Source of the DNA: CAZKVJ01 sp964556225
GTDB lineage: Bacteria; Actinomycetota; Acidimicrobiia; Acidimicrobiales; Ilumatobacteraceae
DNA length: 64,000 nucleotides
Assembly: GCA_964556225.1 (NCBI GenBank)
Contig: CAZKVJ010000004.1
Span: forward strand, 124,001-188,000
Direction: 5' to 3'
This document shows positions 8,709 to 15,765 of this stretch, one piece after another. Numbering within the stretch: position 1 is the first letter of the stretch; each line of letters starts with the position of its first letter. Both the position numbers and the translations under genes were made by a program. The notes below the pieces were generated by a model that saw only the letters and a program-made list of their open reading frames with translations, was not told where the DNA came from and did no database searches.

Positions 8709-9376
8709 ACCACGAGTTCACCGTTCACCGGCCGATCGACGAGACGTGGACCGTGCTCACCGACGTCGAGCGGATCGCGCCCTGCCTGCCCGGCGCCCAG
8801 CTGCAAGAGGTCGAAGGCGACGTCTTCCGCGGCGTCGTCAAGGTCAAGGTCGGCCCGATCCAGGCCCAGTTCAAGGGCCAGGCGAGCTTCGTCGAGCGAG
8901 ACGACCAGCGCCACCACGCCGTGCTCAAGGCCGAAGGCCGCGACACGGGCGGCAAGGGGAACGCCTCGGCGCTCATCACCGCCCACCTCGAGGCGGTGTC
9001 ACCGGCGGTCACCACCTGCACCGTGCTCACCGACCTGTCCATCACCGGCAAGGTCGCCCAGTTCGGCCGCGGCGCGCTCGCCGACGTGAGCGACAAGCTC
9101 CTCGCCCAGTTCTCGAACAACCTGAACGAGCTGCTGGAGAAGGACTCGAACGTCGAGCCCGAGCCCGAAGCAGCAACGGAGGCACCGAGCGCCGAGGAGG
9201 CGCCGGACGCGACCGTGGCCGAGCTGCGCCCCACGGTCCGGCGCATCGACGCGCCGGAGGCCGAGCCCGTCGACCTGCTCGAGACCGCTGGCATCCCGGT
9301 GCTGAAGCGGCTCCTCCCACTGGTCGCCGGCATCGCGCTCGTGCTGATCGTCCTGCGCTGGCGCCGCCGGCGCTGA
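8699..9376 (+). CDS. coxG: CoxG-like SRPBCC protein with C-terminal membrane anchor
   Basis: A 225-residue CoxG-family protein. Residues 1-145 form the SRPBCC fold typical of CoxG (FTVHRPIDETWTVLTDVERIAPCLPGAQL, then VKVKVGPIQAQFKG). An acidic linker follows, and residues near 200-220 are a single membrane helix (LLPLVAGIALVLIVL) ending in RWRRRR, which should place the bulk of the protein on the cytoplasmic face. CoxG recruits CO dehydrogenase to the membrane and is thought to link it to quinones. The ATG lies inside the end of the mocA-like gene. The presence of an anchoring CoxG implies a matching molybdenum hydroxylase elsewhere in the genome. Confidence 0.85.
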   Translation: MELNHEFTVHRPIDETWTVLTDVERIAPCLPGAQLQEVEGDVFRGVVKVKVGPIQAQFKGQASFVERDDQRHHAVLKAEGRDTGGKGNASALITAHLEAVSPAVTTCTVLTDLSITGKVAQFGRGALADVSDKLLAQFSNNLNELLEKDSNVEPEPEAATEAPSAEEAPDATVAELRPTVRRIDAPEAEPVDLLETAGIPVLKRLLPLVAGIALVLIVLRWRRRR

Positions 9377-9384
9377 CGCGCCCG

Positions 9385-9843
9385 ATGCACGACCACGTCC
9401 GGGTGCGAGCACTGCTCGGTCGCGAGCCGCTCGGCGCATTCGACGTCGTGGTGCGTGACGACGCCGGCGAGCCGGTCGTGCTGCGCAACGCCCCCTTCCT
9501 CGCCGATGGCACGCCGATGCCCACCCGCTACTGGCTCGTCGACCGGGCGCTCGTGGCCGCGGTGAGCCGGCTCGAAGCCACCGGCGGTGTCGATGCGGCC
9601 GAGGCCGAGGTCGACCCGGACGACCTCGCGGCGGCCCACGCTCGCTACGCGGCCGAGCGCGACGCCGCCATCCCCGCCGACCACCTCGGCCCCCGGCCGA
9701 GCGGCGGTGTGGCCGGCACCCGAACAGGGGTGAAGTGCCTCCACGCCCACTACGCCTGGTACCTCGCCGGCGGCGACGACCCCGTCGGGCGCTGGGTCGC
9801 CGAGCACCTGCCGGCCGACACCAGGTCGGGAGCCTCGTCGTGA
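9385..9843 (+). CDS. DUF501 domain protein
   Basis: A 152-residue protein of the actinobacterial DUF501 family, recognisable from RNAPFLADGTPMPTRYWLVD near the N-terminus and the C-terminal GVKCLHAHYAWYLAGGDDPVG. The function is not established. In many actinobacteria it lies directly before the Ppx/GppA phosphatase, as here, where the stop overlaps the next start (GTGA at 9840). In those genomes the pair usually follows eno and a DivIC/FtsB gene, neither of which is in this window. The conserved Cys-His pair (KCLHAHYAWY) hints at a metal or catalytic site, but that is inference. Confidence 0.8.
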   Translation: MHDHVRVRALLGREPLGAFDVVVRDDAGEPVVLRNAPFLADGTPMPTRYWLVDRALVAAVSRLEATGGVDAAEAEVDPDDLAAAHARYAAERDAAIPADHLGPRPSGGVAGTRTGVKCLHAHYAWYLAGGDDPVGRWVAEHLPADTRSGASS

Positions 9844-10760
9844 AGGTCCCCGTGGCGGCCGTGGACATCGGCACCAACTCGACGAACCTGCTCGTCGTCG
9901 GCGCCGGCGGCGAGGAGCTCGACCGGGTCGTCACGGTGACGCGGCTCGGACAGGGGGTCGACACGAATCGCCGCCTCGCCCCCGACGCGGTCGAGCGCAC
10001 CCTCACCCGGCTGGCCCACTACCGGTCGATCATCGACCGTCACGGCGCCGGAGCCGTTCGCGCCGTGGCCACGTCGGCCTGCCGGGACGCCGAGAACCGG
10101 GAGGAGTTCTTCGATGCCGCCGAGGCCGTCCTCGGGGTGCGGCCGGAGCTGATCAGTGGCGAGGAGGAAGGTGCGCTGGCCTTCGCCGGCGCCGTCACCG
10201 GGCTCCCCGGCGTGGACCCGCCCTACGTCGTGGTCGACATCGGCGGCGGATCGACCGAGCTGATGATCGGCGCCAGCTCCATCGAGCACGTACACAGCCT
10301 CGACGTCGGATCGGTCCGCCTGACCGAGGCCCTCCTCCACAGCGACCCTCCCCGGCCCGAGGAGCTCTCGAACGCGATCGCGCTCGTCTCGGACCACCTC
10401 GACGACTTCATCCGCGAGATCCCGGACCTCGTCGACACCTCCGGTCTCATCGGCATCGCCGGCACCATCACCACCCTCGCCGCGGTCGAGATCGGCCTGC
10501 CCACGTTCGACCCGGCGGCCGTCCACGGCCACATCCTCACCCGGGACGCCGTCGAGGAGGTGTTCCGCACGCTGGCCACCGAGGCGCTGGCCGACCGGGT
10601 GCACAACCCCGGCCTGCCGCGTGAGCGCGCCGACGTGATCGTCGGCGGATGCTGCGTGCTGGTGGCCGTGATGCGTCGTCTGCATGCCGCCCGGCTGACG
10701 GTGTCGGTCCACAGCCTGCTCGACGGGGTGGCCGAACAGCTGAGGAGTGCGCAGCGATGA
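9840..10760 (+). CDS. ppx: Exopolyphosphatase / guanosine pentaphosphatase (Ppx/GppA)
   Basis: A 306-residue Ppx/GppA phosphatase of the ASKHA (actin-like) fold, hydrolysing polyphosphate or pppGpp. AAVDIGTNSTNLL (residues 6-18) is the first phosphate loop, VVDIGGGSTELM the second, and SGEEEGALAFAG carries the catalytic Glu region. At about 306 residues it matches the short actinobacterial type that lacks the C-terminal HD domain. GTG 9840 overlaps the DUF501 stop, and its own TGA overlaps the ATG of the acetyltransferase gene, so the three genes form a coupled unit. Substrate preference (polyP or pppGpp) cannot be read from the sequence. Confidence 0.88.
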   Translation: MKVPVAAVDIGTNSTNLLVVGAGGEELDRVVTVTRLGQGVDTNRRLAPDAVERTLTRLAHYRSIIDRHGAGAVRAVATSACRDAENREEFFDAAEAVLGVRPELISGEEEGALAFAGAVTGLPGVDPPYVVVDIGGGSTELMIGASSIEHVHSLDVGSVRLTEALLHSDPPRPEELSNAIALVSDHLDDFIREIPDLVDTSGLIGIAGTITTLAAVEIGLPTFDPAAVHGHILTRDAVEEVFRTLATEALADRVHNPGLPRERADVIVGGCCVLVAVMRRLHAARLTVSVHSLLDGVAEQLRSAQR

Positions 10761-11395
10761 CCGTCGACCCACGCACCCTCGGGCACCCGTCGATGCCCCA
10801 GCTCAGCGGCCTGCGGCTCTACGGCCGCCGGGTGATGCTCCGCCCGCTGGGGCCGCCGGACGCCGCGGCGTGGAGTGAGGTGCGGCGCCGGAACGAGGAG
10901 TGGCTGCTGCCGTGGGAGCCTTCACGGCCGTCGACCCACCCTGACCCGGCCCGCGATCGCGACGCGTTCGCCGCCCGGTGCGCGGCGAGGGATCGTGAGC
11001 GCCAGGCGGGGACCGGCTACGCGTTCGGGCTGTTCGTCGACCAGGCCATCGCCGGCGAGGTCAACTTGAACAACGTCGTCCGGGGAGCGATGCAGACGGG
11101 CACGATCGGCTACTGGATCGACCAGGCGCGGGCCGGGCGCAGCTACGTCGCCGAGGGCGTGGTCGTGCTGGCTCGCTTCGCGTTCGACGAGCTGCACCTG
11201 CACCGCCTCGAGGTCTGCATCATCCCCCGCAACCACAACAGCCACCGGGTGATGGAGAAGCTGGGCCTGCGCGCCGAAGGGACAGCGCTGCGGTTCCTCG
11301 AGATCAACGGCGTGTGGGAAGACCACGTCCGATACGGCTTCACGGTCGAGGAGTGGCGCGAACGCCGCGACGAGCTCACCGCCGCGTGGCTGTGA
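10757..11395 (+). CDS. GNAT acetyltransferase, RimJ/RimL-like
   Basis: A 212-residue GNAT protein of the RimJ/RimL branch, which acetylates N-terminal residues of ribosomal or other proteins using acetyl-CoA. Markers are RLYGRRVMLRPLGPPDAAAW at the start, GTIGYWIDQARAGRSYVAEGV (acetyl-CoA loop region) and NHNSHRVMEKLGLRAEG near the end. The start overlaps the ppx stop as ATGA. A related gene often lies near moeA and glpR in actinobacteria; this copy is instead tied to ppx. The true substrate is unknown. Confidence 0.82.
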   Translation: MTVDPRTLGHPSMPQLSGLRLYGRRVMLRPLGPPDAAAWSEVRRRNEEWLLPWEPSRPSTHPDPARDRDAFAARCAARDRERQAGTGYAFGLFVDQAIAGEVNLNNVVRGAMQTGTIGYWIDQARAGRSYVAEGVVVLARFAFDELHLHRLEVCIIPRNHNSHRVMEKLGLRAEGTALRFLEINGVWEDHVRYGFTVEEWRERRDELTAAWL

Positions 11396-11422
11396 GGGCC
11401 ACGACGGCCGCGCCGACCGTCG

Positions 11423-11740
11423 TCAGGTCTCCTCGGCGAGCCGACGCATGGCGACCGCTCGCTGCTTCCGGGTGGTCGTGCGCCGCTTCCACGCCTTCAC
11501 CTTCCAGTGCCGCAGCCGGGCCCGACCCCGCTTGCGCAGCGCCCGATCAGCATCGTGGCGATGGTCCGGCTTGAACTCCGGACCCGGCTCGACGACGTCG
11601 TCGGGCTCGACGCCCGAGCTGACGACGTCTGCCATGCTGTTCAGCTCGCTGTGCACCCGGTGCCGTTCCGCTCTCGCGTGGGCCCGCACATCCGCCTTGG
11701 GCGGAGGGGCCATCTCGTCGCTGCGGTGGCGCTTGCTCAT
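11423..11740 (-). CDS. Small, highly basic hypothetical protein
   Basis: A 105-residue protein I do not recognise. The start is fixed by GGGAGG seven bases before ATG 11740; longer forms lack this site. The N-terminal half is rich in His, Arg and Ala (RAHARAERHRVHSEL), a short acidic patch follows (GVEPDDVVEPGPEF), and the last 40 residues are strongly basic (ALRKRGRARLRHWKVKAWKRR and on to RAVAMRRL). There is no Cys, signal or membrane segment. The composition suggests nucleic-acid binding, but no domain supports that. It stands alone between convergent and same-strand neighbours. Confidence 0.6.
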   Translation of the reverse strand: MSKRHRSDEMAPPPKADVRAHARAERHRVHSELNSMADVVSSGVEPDDVVEPGPEFKPDHRHDADRALRKRGRARLRHWKVKAWKRRTTTRKQRAVAMRRLAEET

Positions 11741-11861
11741 CGGTACCTCCCGTTGGGCCGATCCGTCGAGCTCCCCCTGTCGAGACGAACCGTACACCCG
11801 AGGCGAGCGTTTGCACACCGGCCGATCGGCACTTGACACTCGGGCCCGCGCCGGGTATTCG

Positions 11862-12617
11862 TCAGGGCTTCCCGGAGATCCGGGCCCGCATCGCCGCGAT
11901 CCGCTCGGCGAACCAGGGCTGGCGGGTGCTCCACAGCTGCGGCTCGAGCTCGATGGCGACGGCCGCGGCGTGGTCGTCCACCGTCGCCATCGCCTGGATC
12001 GTGCGCTTGACAGTGATCGCCAGCTCTCGGGGCGCCTCGGCGGCGCGGGCGGCCATCGCCTGCGCCGCTGCCGCCAGCTCGTCGTCGGCGACGCAGCGGT
12101 GCACCAGCCCCACCCGCTCGGCCTCGGCCCCGTCGAGCACCTCGCCGAACACGACCGCGGCGAAGGTGGCCTGCGGCCCCACGATGCGACGCATCATCCA
12201 GGTGTGCCCGCCACCCGGGTGCAGCCCGAGCTGCAGGAAGCGGGTGTCGAAGCGGGCCCGCCGGGCCGCCAGGCGCACGTCGCAGCCGAGGGACAGGTTC
12301 ATGCCGGCACCGACGGCGGCGCCGTTGACGGCGGCCAACGTGGGCAGCGGGCTGCGGGCGATGCGCAGGAACCCCTCGTACACGTTGCCCAGGCTCGAGC
12401 CATCGGCGGTGGCGAGGTTCCCCAGGTTCGCGCCGGCGCAGAAGGCCGGCGGGGCGCCGGTGACCACCAGCGCGCCGACGCCGTCGTCGCCCTCGATGTC
12501 GTCCATGGCGGCGACGATCTCCGCGACCATCGCCGCCGTGAGCGTGTTGCGCTCGTCGGGGTTGTTCAGCGTGAGGGTGGCGACGCGATCGCGGCGCTCG
12601 ACCAGGACCAGGCTCAT
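11862..12617 (-). CDS. Enoyl-CoA hydratase/isomerase family protein
   Basis: A 251-residue crotonase-fold protein. The oxyanion-hole segments are APPAFCAGANLG (first) and AAVNGAAVGAGMNLSLGCD (second), and TLNNPDERNTLT is the usual N-terminal strand. Canonical hydratases have two catalytic Glu; the first lies in the region RFDTRFLQLGLHPGGG, where the usual Glu is not obvious, so this may be an isomerase or another crotonase activity. It is divergent from the NUDIX gene, with a -10-like TACGGT 20 nt before the start. It is probably cytoplasmic and involved in fatty-acid or branched acyl-CoA breakdown; the substrate is unknown. Confidence 0.82.
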   Translation of the reverse strand: MSLVLVERRDRVATLTLNNPDERNTLTAAMVAEIVAAMDDIEGDDGVGALVVTGAPPAFCAGANLGNLATADGSSLGNVYEGFLRIARSPLPTLAAVNGAAVGAGMNLSLGCDVRLAARRARFDTRFLQLGLHPGGGHTWMMRRIVGPQATFAAVVFGEVLDGAEAERVGLVHRCVADDELAAAAQAMAARAAEAPRELAITVKRTIQAMATVDDHAAAVAIELEPQLWSTRQPWFAERIAAMRARISGKP

Positions 12618-12637
12618 GAGGGCCGAGTCTCGCGCGA

Positions 12638-12647
12638 ACCGTACGAT
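12638..12647. promoter_or_regulatory. Overlapping divergent -10 hexamers around GTAC
   Basis: TACGAT (12642-12647, plus) lies 6 nt before GTG 12654. TACGGT (12638-12643, minus) lies 20 nt before ATG 12617. The two hexamers share the central TA step. Confidence 0.4.
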
Positions 12648-12653
12648 GCGACC

Positions 12654-13316
12654 GTGAGCGACGCCGACGACCCCGCTGCGCTGCCGGACCCGCTCCCCGC
12701 CGCCACCGTCGTGGTCACCCGCGAGGCCAGCGAGGGCCTCGAGGTGCTGCTGCTGCGCCGGAGCGAGGTCGGGGCGTTCGCCGGGATGTGGGTGTTCCCG
12801 GGTGGACGCGTCGACGCCAGCGATCCCGGCGACGACGAGCTCGCCCGGGCGCGCTCGGCTGCGGTCCGGGAGGCGAGCGAGGAGGTCGGGCTGGTCATCG
12901 ACGCGGCCTCCCTGCGCACCTGGTCCCACTGGACCCCGCCGGCCATCGCGCCCAAGCGCTACGCCACCTGGTTCTTCCTCGCGCCATGGGCGGGCGACGA
13001 GCCGCGCCACGACGACCACGAGATCGTCGAGACCCGTTGGGTGCGGCCGATCGACGCGCTCGCCGCCGAGCTCCCGATGGCGCCGCCGACCATCGTGACG
13101 CTCCACGAGCTGCACGAGGCCGGCGACCGGCTCCACCGCGACGACCCGCCCCGCTACGTCACCCGGCCGGGCCGCACCGCCGAGGGGCACATGGTGCTGC
13201 TCTGGCACGGCGACGCCGCCTACGAGTCCGGCGACCTCGATGCACCCGGTGGACGCAACCGCCTGTGGATGCCTGCCGACGAGCCGCCCCGGTACGAGCG
13301 ACGGGTCCCCGGCTAA
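12654..13316 (+). CDS. NUDIX hydrolase
   Basis: A 220-residue NUDIX-fold protein. GMWVFPGGRVDASDPGD followed by AAVREASEEVGL is a Nudix box with an insertion between the Gly and the REAxEExG half, as in NUDT7/19-like and CoA-pyrophosphatase-like forms. The surrounding crotonase genes make an acyl-CoA or CoA substrate plausible but unproven. GTG 12654 is the only reasonable start: ATG 12645 runs straight into a stop. There is no Shine-Dalgarno, but a -10-like TACGAT lies 6 nt upstream. Its stop TAA is embedded in the -10 hexamer of the next gene. Confidence 0.83.
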   Translation: MSDADDPAALPDPLPAATVVVTREASEGLEVLLLRRSEVGAFAGMWVFPGGRVDASDPGDDELARARSAAVREASEEVGLVIDAASLRTWSHWTPPAIAPKRYATWFFLAPWAGDEPRHDDHEIVETRWVRPIDALAAELPMAPPTIVTLHELHEAGDRLHRDDPPRYVTRPGRTAEGHMVLLWHGDAAYESGDLDAPGGRNRLWMPADEPPRYERRVPG

Positions 13317-13319
13317 CGT
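13314..13319 (+). promoter_or_regulatory. -10 hexamer TAACGT overlapping the NUDIX stop codon
   Basis: TAACGT begins with the TAA stop of the NUDIX gene and lies 9 nt before ATG 13329. No ribosome-binding site is present. Confidence 0.35.
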
Positions 13320-13328
13320 CGCCCGCGC

Positions 13329-13940
13329 ATGCTCGACCACGTCTTCACCGACGCCATCAGCGCGTTGCGAGATGCCTTCGAGGGCGCCTTCCTCGAACGG
13401 CAAGCGTTCGAGGAGCACTTCCAGGTCGACGTGCTGCTCGGCGACCTCACCTGGGAGACGAGCTACGGCCTGCCCGGCGAGGGCGAACCGCCGCGCGTCG
13501 TCGCCCATGTGACGTTCGACTGGCCGACCTGGAGCCAGACCGCCTACCGGCGCTGGTACGTGGAGGAGATCCTCGAGGAGCACCCCGCCATCGAGATGGA
13601 GATCGTGTTCCGGGTCCAGCGCCTCGTCGACCCGCCCGACCCTGCCGCCGTGCAGGCGGTGCTCCCCGAGACCAGCCCTCCGATCGGCGCTGAGCGGCTC
13701 GAACGGGCGGGGGTGACCGTCGAGATGGGTTACCTCGGCGACATCTCCGACCCGCCGGAGCACGCCATCGAGATCACGTACGAAGGCCTCTACGAGCTGG
13801 CCGAGGAGACGCTCGCCGACGGTGCGAGCACGCTGCTCGACGAGCACTTCGGCTCGCTGGGCGGATGGATCGCCTCCACACTGGTGAAGCTTGGCGACCT
13901 GAAGCTGCACTACCTGCCGGCCGAGGGGCCGGAGGACTGA
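13329..13940 (+). CDS. Hypothetical protein, acidic, soluble
   Basis: A 203-residue protein I do not recognise. It has no signal peptide or membrane segment, is acidic overall and rich in Trp, Glu and Tyr. FDWPTWSQTAYRRWYVEEILEEHPAIEMEIVFRVQRL and AIEITYEGLYELAEETL read as alternating beta strands and helices. It lies 12 nt after the NUDIX gene and 23 nt before a crotonase gene on the same strand, suggesting co-expression. The sequence resembles a small alpha/beta domain of unknown role. Coding is well supported by length, codon use and context; the function is open. Confidence 0.6.
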   Translation: MLDHVFTDAISALRDAFEGAFLERQAFEEHFQVDVLLGDLTWETSYGLPGEGEPPRVVAHVTFDWPTWSQTAYRRWYVEEILEEHPAIEMEIVFRVQRLVDPPDPAAVQAVLPETSPPIGAERLERAGVTVEMGYLGDISDPPEHAIEITYEGLYELAEETLADGASTLLDEHFGSLGGWIASTLVKLGDLKLHYLPAEGPED

Positions 13941-13963
13941 ACCGCCCGGGGAGGCCATCCGCC

Positions 13964-14746
13964 ATGTCCGACGTCGTGCTGCTCGACGTGAGCGAGCGGA
14001 TCGCCACGATCACGTTGAACCGACCCGAAGCCCGCAACGCGCTGTCGGGCGAGGTGCTGCGGCTGCTCCCCCGCCGGCTGACGGAGGCGGAGTCGCGCGA
14101 CGACGTGGACGTGATCGTGCTCACCGGCACCGACCCGGCGTTCTGTGCCGGCCTCGACCTGAAAGAGCTCGGCTCCGGGGGACGTCTGCTGGGTGACAGC
14201 TCCGGCGCCGGCGGGCGTCCGAACGCCAGTGGCGGGCGCGGCCCGTTCCCGGCGCTGTCCAAACCCCTGATCGGCGCCATCAACGGGGTTGCGGTCACCG
14301 GTGGGCTGGAGCTGGCCCTGAACTGCGACTTCCTGGTCGCGTCCGAGCGCGCCAAGTTCGGCGACACCCACACCCGGGTCGGCGTCATGCCCGGCTGGGG
14401 GCTGACGGTGCTGCTGCCCCAGGCGATCGGCGTCCGGCGGGCACGTGAGATGAGCTTCACCGGCAACTTCTTGTCGGCCGATGAGGCGTTGCAGTGGGGC
14501 CTCGTGAACCACGTCGTCCCCCACGACGACCTCCTGGCGTTCACCCGGCGCCTGGCGCTCGACATCATCGGCAACGACCAACCCGGGGTTCGCCAGATCC
14601 GCGCCACCTACGCCGAGATCACCGCCGAGACCGACGGGTGGCAGATCGAGGCCCGTGATGCCGCGGCGTGGCAGCGGGCCCGCTTCGATCCGAACGTGGT
14701 GGCGGCGCGCCGCGCCGGCATCATGCAGCGAGGCCGAACCCAGTAG
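13964..14746 (+). CDS. Enoyl-CoA hydratase
   Basis: A 260-residue crotonase. ITLNRPEARNALSGE, DPAFCAGLDLKELG (first oxyanion-hole segment), AINGVAVTGGLELALNCDFLVAS (second) and FGDTHTRVGVMPGWGLTVLLPQAIG are in the standard order. A Gly/Ser-rich insertion (GDSSGAGGRPNASGGRGP) follows the first oxyanion segment. GGGGAGG-type Shine-Dalgarno at 13949-13955 supports ATG 13964. It should hydrate enoyl-CoA esters in beta-oxidation or a related pathway; the exact chain length is unknown. It ends 4 nt before the stop of the convergent LPATG surface protein. Confidence 0.85.
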   Translation: MSDVVLLDVSERIATITLNRPEARNALSGEVLRLLPRRLTEAESRDDVDVIVLTGTDPAFCAGLDLKELGSGGRLLGDSSGAGGRPNASGGRGPFPALSKPLIGAINGVAVTGGLELALNCDFLVASERAKFGDTHTRVGVMPGWGLTVLLPQAIGVRRAREMSFTGNFLSADEALQWGLVNHVVPHDDLLAFTRRLALDIIGNDQPGVRQIRATYAEITAETDGWQIEARDAAAWQRARFDPNVVAARRAGIMQRGRTQ

Positions 14747-14750
14747 CGGC

Positions 14751-15518
14751 TCACGCGCGACGGCGGGAGCCGCCGGCCACGACCAGCGCCGCGCCCGTGG
14801 CCATCATGGTGAACCCGACGAGCACCATCGGCCAGGTGGCGACTCCGGTCGCGGGCAGCGCCCCGGTGGCGCCGGACGCCCCGGCAGGGCCGGTCGGCAC
14901 CGCCCCAGGGGTGACCGGGGCCGCGGCGGCCGGAACCGTCAGGCGGGACGCCGGGGTCGGGGCGACGGCGACCACCGCGCAGCGCTCCACCGTGATGCGC
15001 AGCGAGCTGACGGTGAGCCGGTCGGCGCTCCCCCCGCCAGTGGACGCGACGTGGCGCAGCGCCACGGGACCGCCGGTGGTCGGACCGCCGCCGAGCGAAC
15101 CAGCGTGGTCGCCGCTCGACCACGTCGAGATCGCGCCGGACCCCACGTCGTCGGGCAGGTCGACCGAGAACCCCCCGACCGCCGAGCCGCCGACGTCGAG
15201 CCCGAAGCGCTCGGCGACCTCGGGCGGCGCGGAGCGATCCAGCTCCGGAGCCACCTCGTCGTAGGCGACGTATGCGGTGTCGACGATGCGCACGGTCTCG
15301 CCGGCGACGGCCGGCGCGACGACGAGGCCGGTGTCGAACGTCAGCTGCTCGGGACCGAGCTGCGCCGAGCCGTTCCACGACAGCTCGCTCGCCGTGCACC
15401 ACGAAGCCGGCGTCGCCGCGCCCTGAGCGGGCTGGGCGCCGAGCAGCAGCCCCGCGACCGCCACGGACGCGACGGCCGCCGCCACCTTGAGGTTGGTGAT
15501 CCGAATCCTGCGAGCCAT
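14751..15518 (-). CDS. Secreted surface protein with LPATG sorting signal
   Basis: A 255-residue exported protein. The N-terminus MARRIRITNLKVAAAVASVAVAGLLLGAQPAQGA is a signal peptide with cleavage after about residue 33. The C-terminus is a textbook sortase signal: LPATG, then a hydrophobic helix (WPMVLVGFTMMATGAALVVAG) and SRRRA. The mature part has two Cys and a beta-rich look, followed by a Pro/Ala/Thr-rich wall-spanning stretch before LPATG. A sortase would cut between Thr and Gly and attach the protein to peptidoglycan; none is encoded here. AGAAGGG upstream acts as a weak ribosome site. No homologous function is recognised. Confidence 0.72.
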   Translation of the reverse strand: MARRIRITNLKVAAAVASVAVAGLLLGAQPAQGAATPASWCTASELSWNGSAQLGPEQLTFDTGLVVAPAVAGETVRIVDTAYVAYDEVAPELDRSAPPEVAERFGLDVGGSAVGGFSVDLPDDVGSGAISTWSSGDHAGSLGGGPTTGGPVALRHVASTGGGSADRLTVSSLRITVERCAVVAVAPTPASRLTVPAAAAPVTPGAVPTGPAGASGATGALPATGVATWPMVLVGFTMMATGAALVVAGGSRRRA

Positions 15519-15714
15519 CCGGCTGCCCTTCTGCTGGTTGCGTTGGGCAGGGCCGGTTTCGCGCTGGCTCCCCCGTCGGCTGACGCGACCAACCTCGCCG
15601 CCGGGATCAACACCTCCCTGGTGGCGCGGATGGTACGAAAGCGCAACCGTCCCCGCCAGGGACCCAGCCCCCGATGATCCCCCCGACCCACCGATCGTCA
15701 GGGTCCGGCCCCAC

Positions 15715-15760
15715 CGTTTGGTCGACTTGGCAGCAGAAATGCCGGCAATTCGACCAAACG
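15715..15760 (-). terminator. Long inverted repeat downstream of the SGNH gene
   Basis: CGTTTGGTCGA and TCGACCAAACG form an 11-bp perfect outer stem; GGCA and TGCC can pair inside around GCAGAAA. It begins 6 nt after the stop of the minus-strand SGNH gene. There is no T-tract. A protein-binding operator is an alternative. Confidence 0.5.
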
Positions 15761-15765
15761 CGGGG

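Noticed and set aside
11862..13958. A 698-codon minus-strand frame covering the crotonase gene and the NUDIX and 13329 genes
   Set aside because: Only 11862-12617 has crotonase motifs; the remainder is antisense to two well-supported plus-strand genes.
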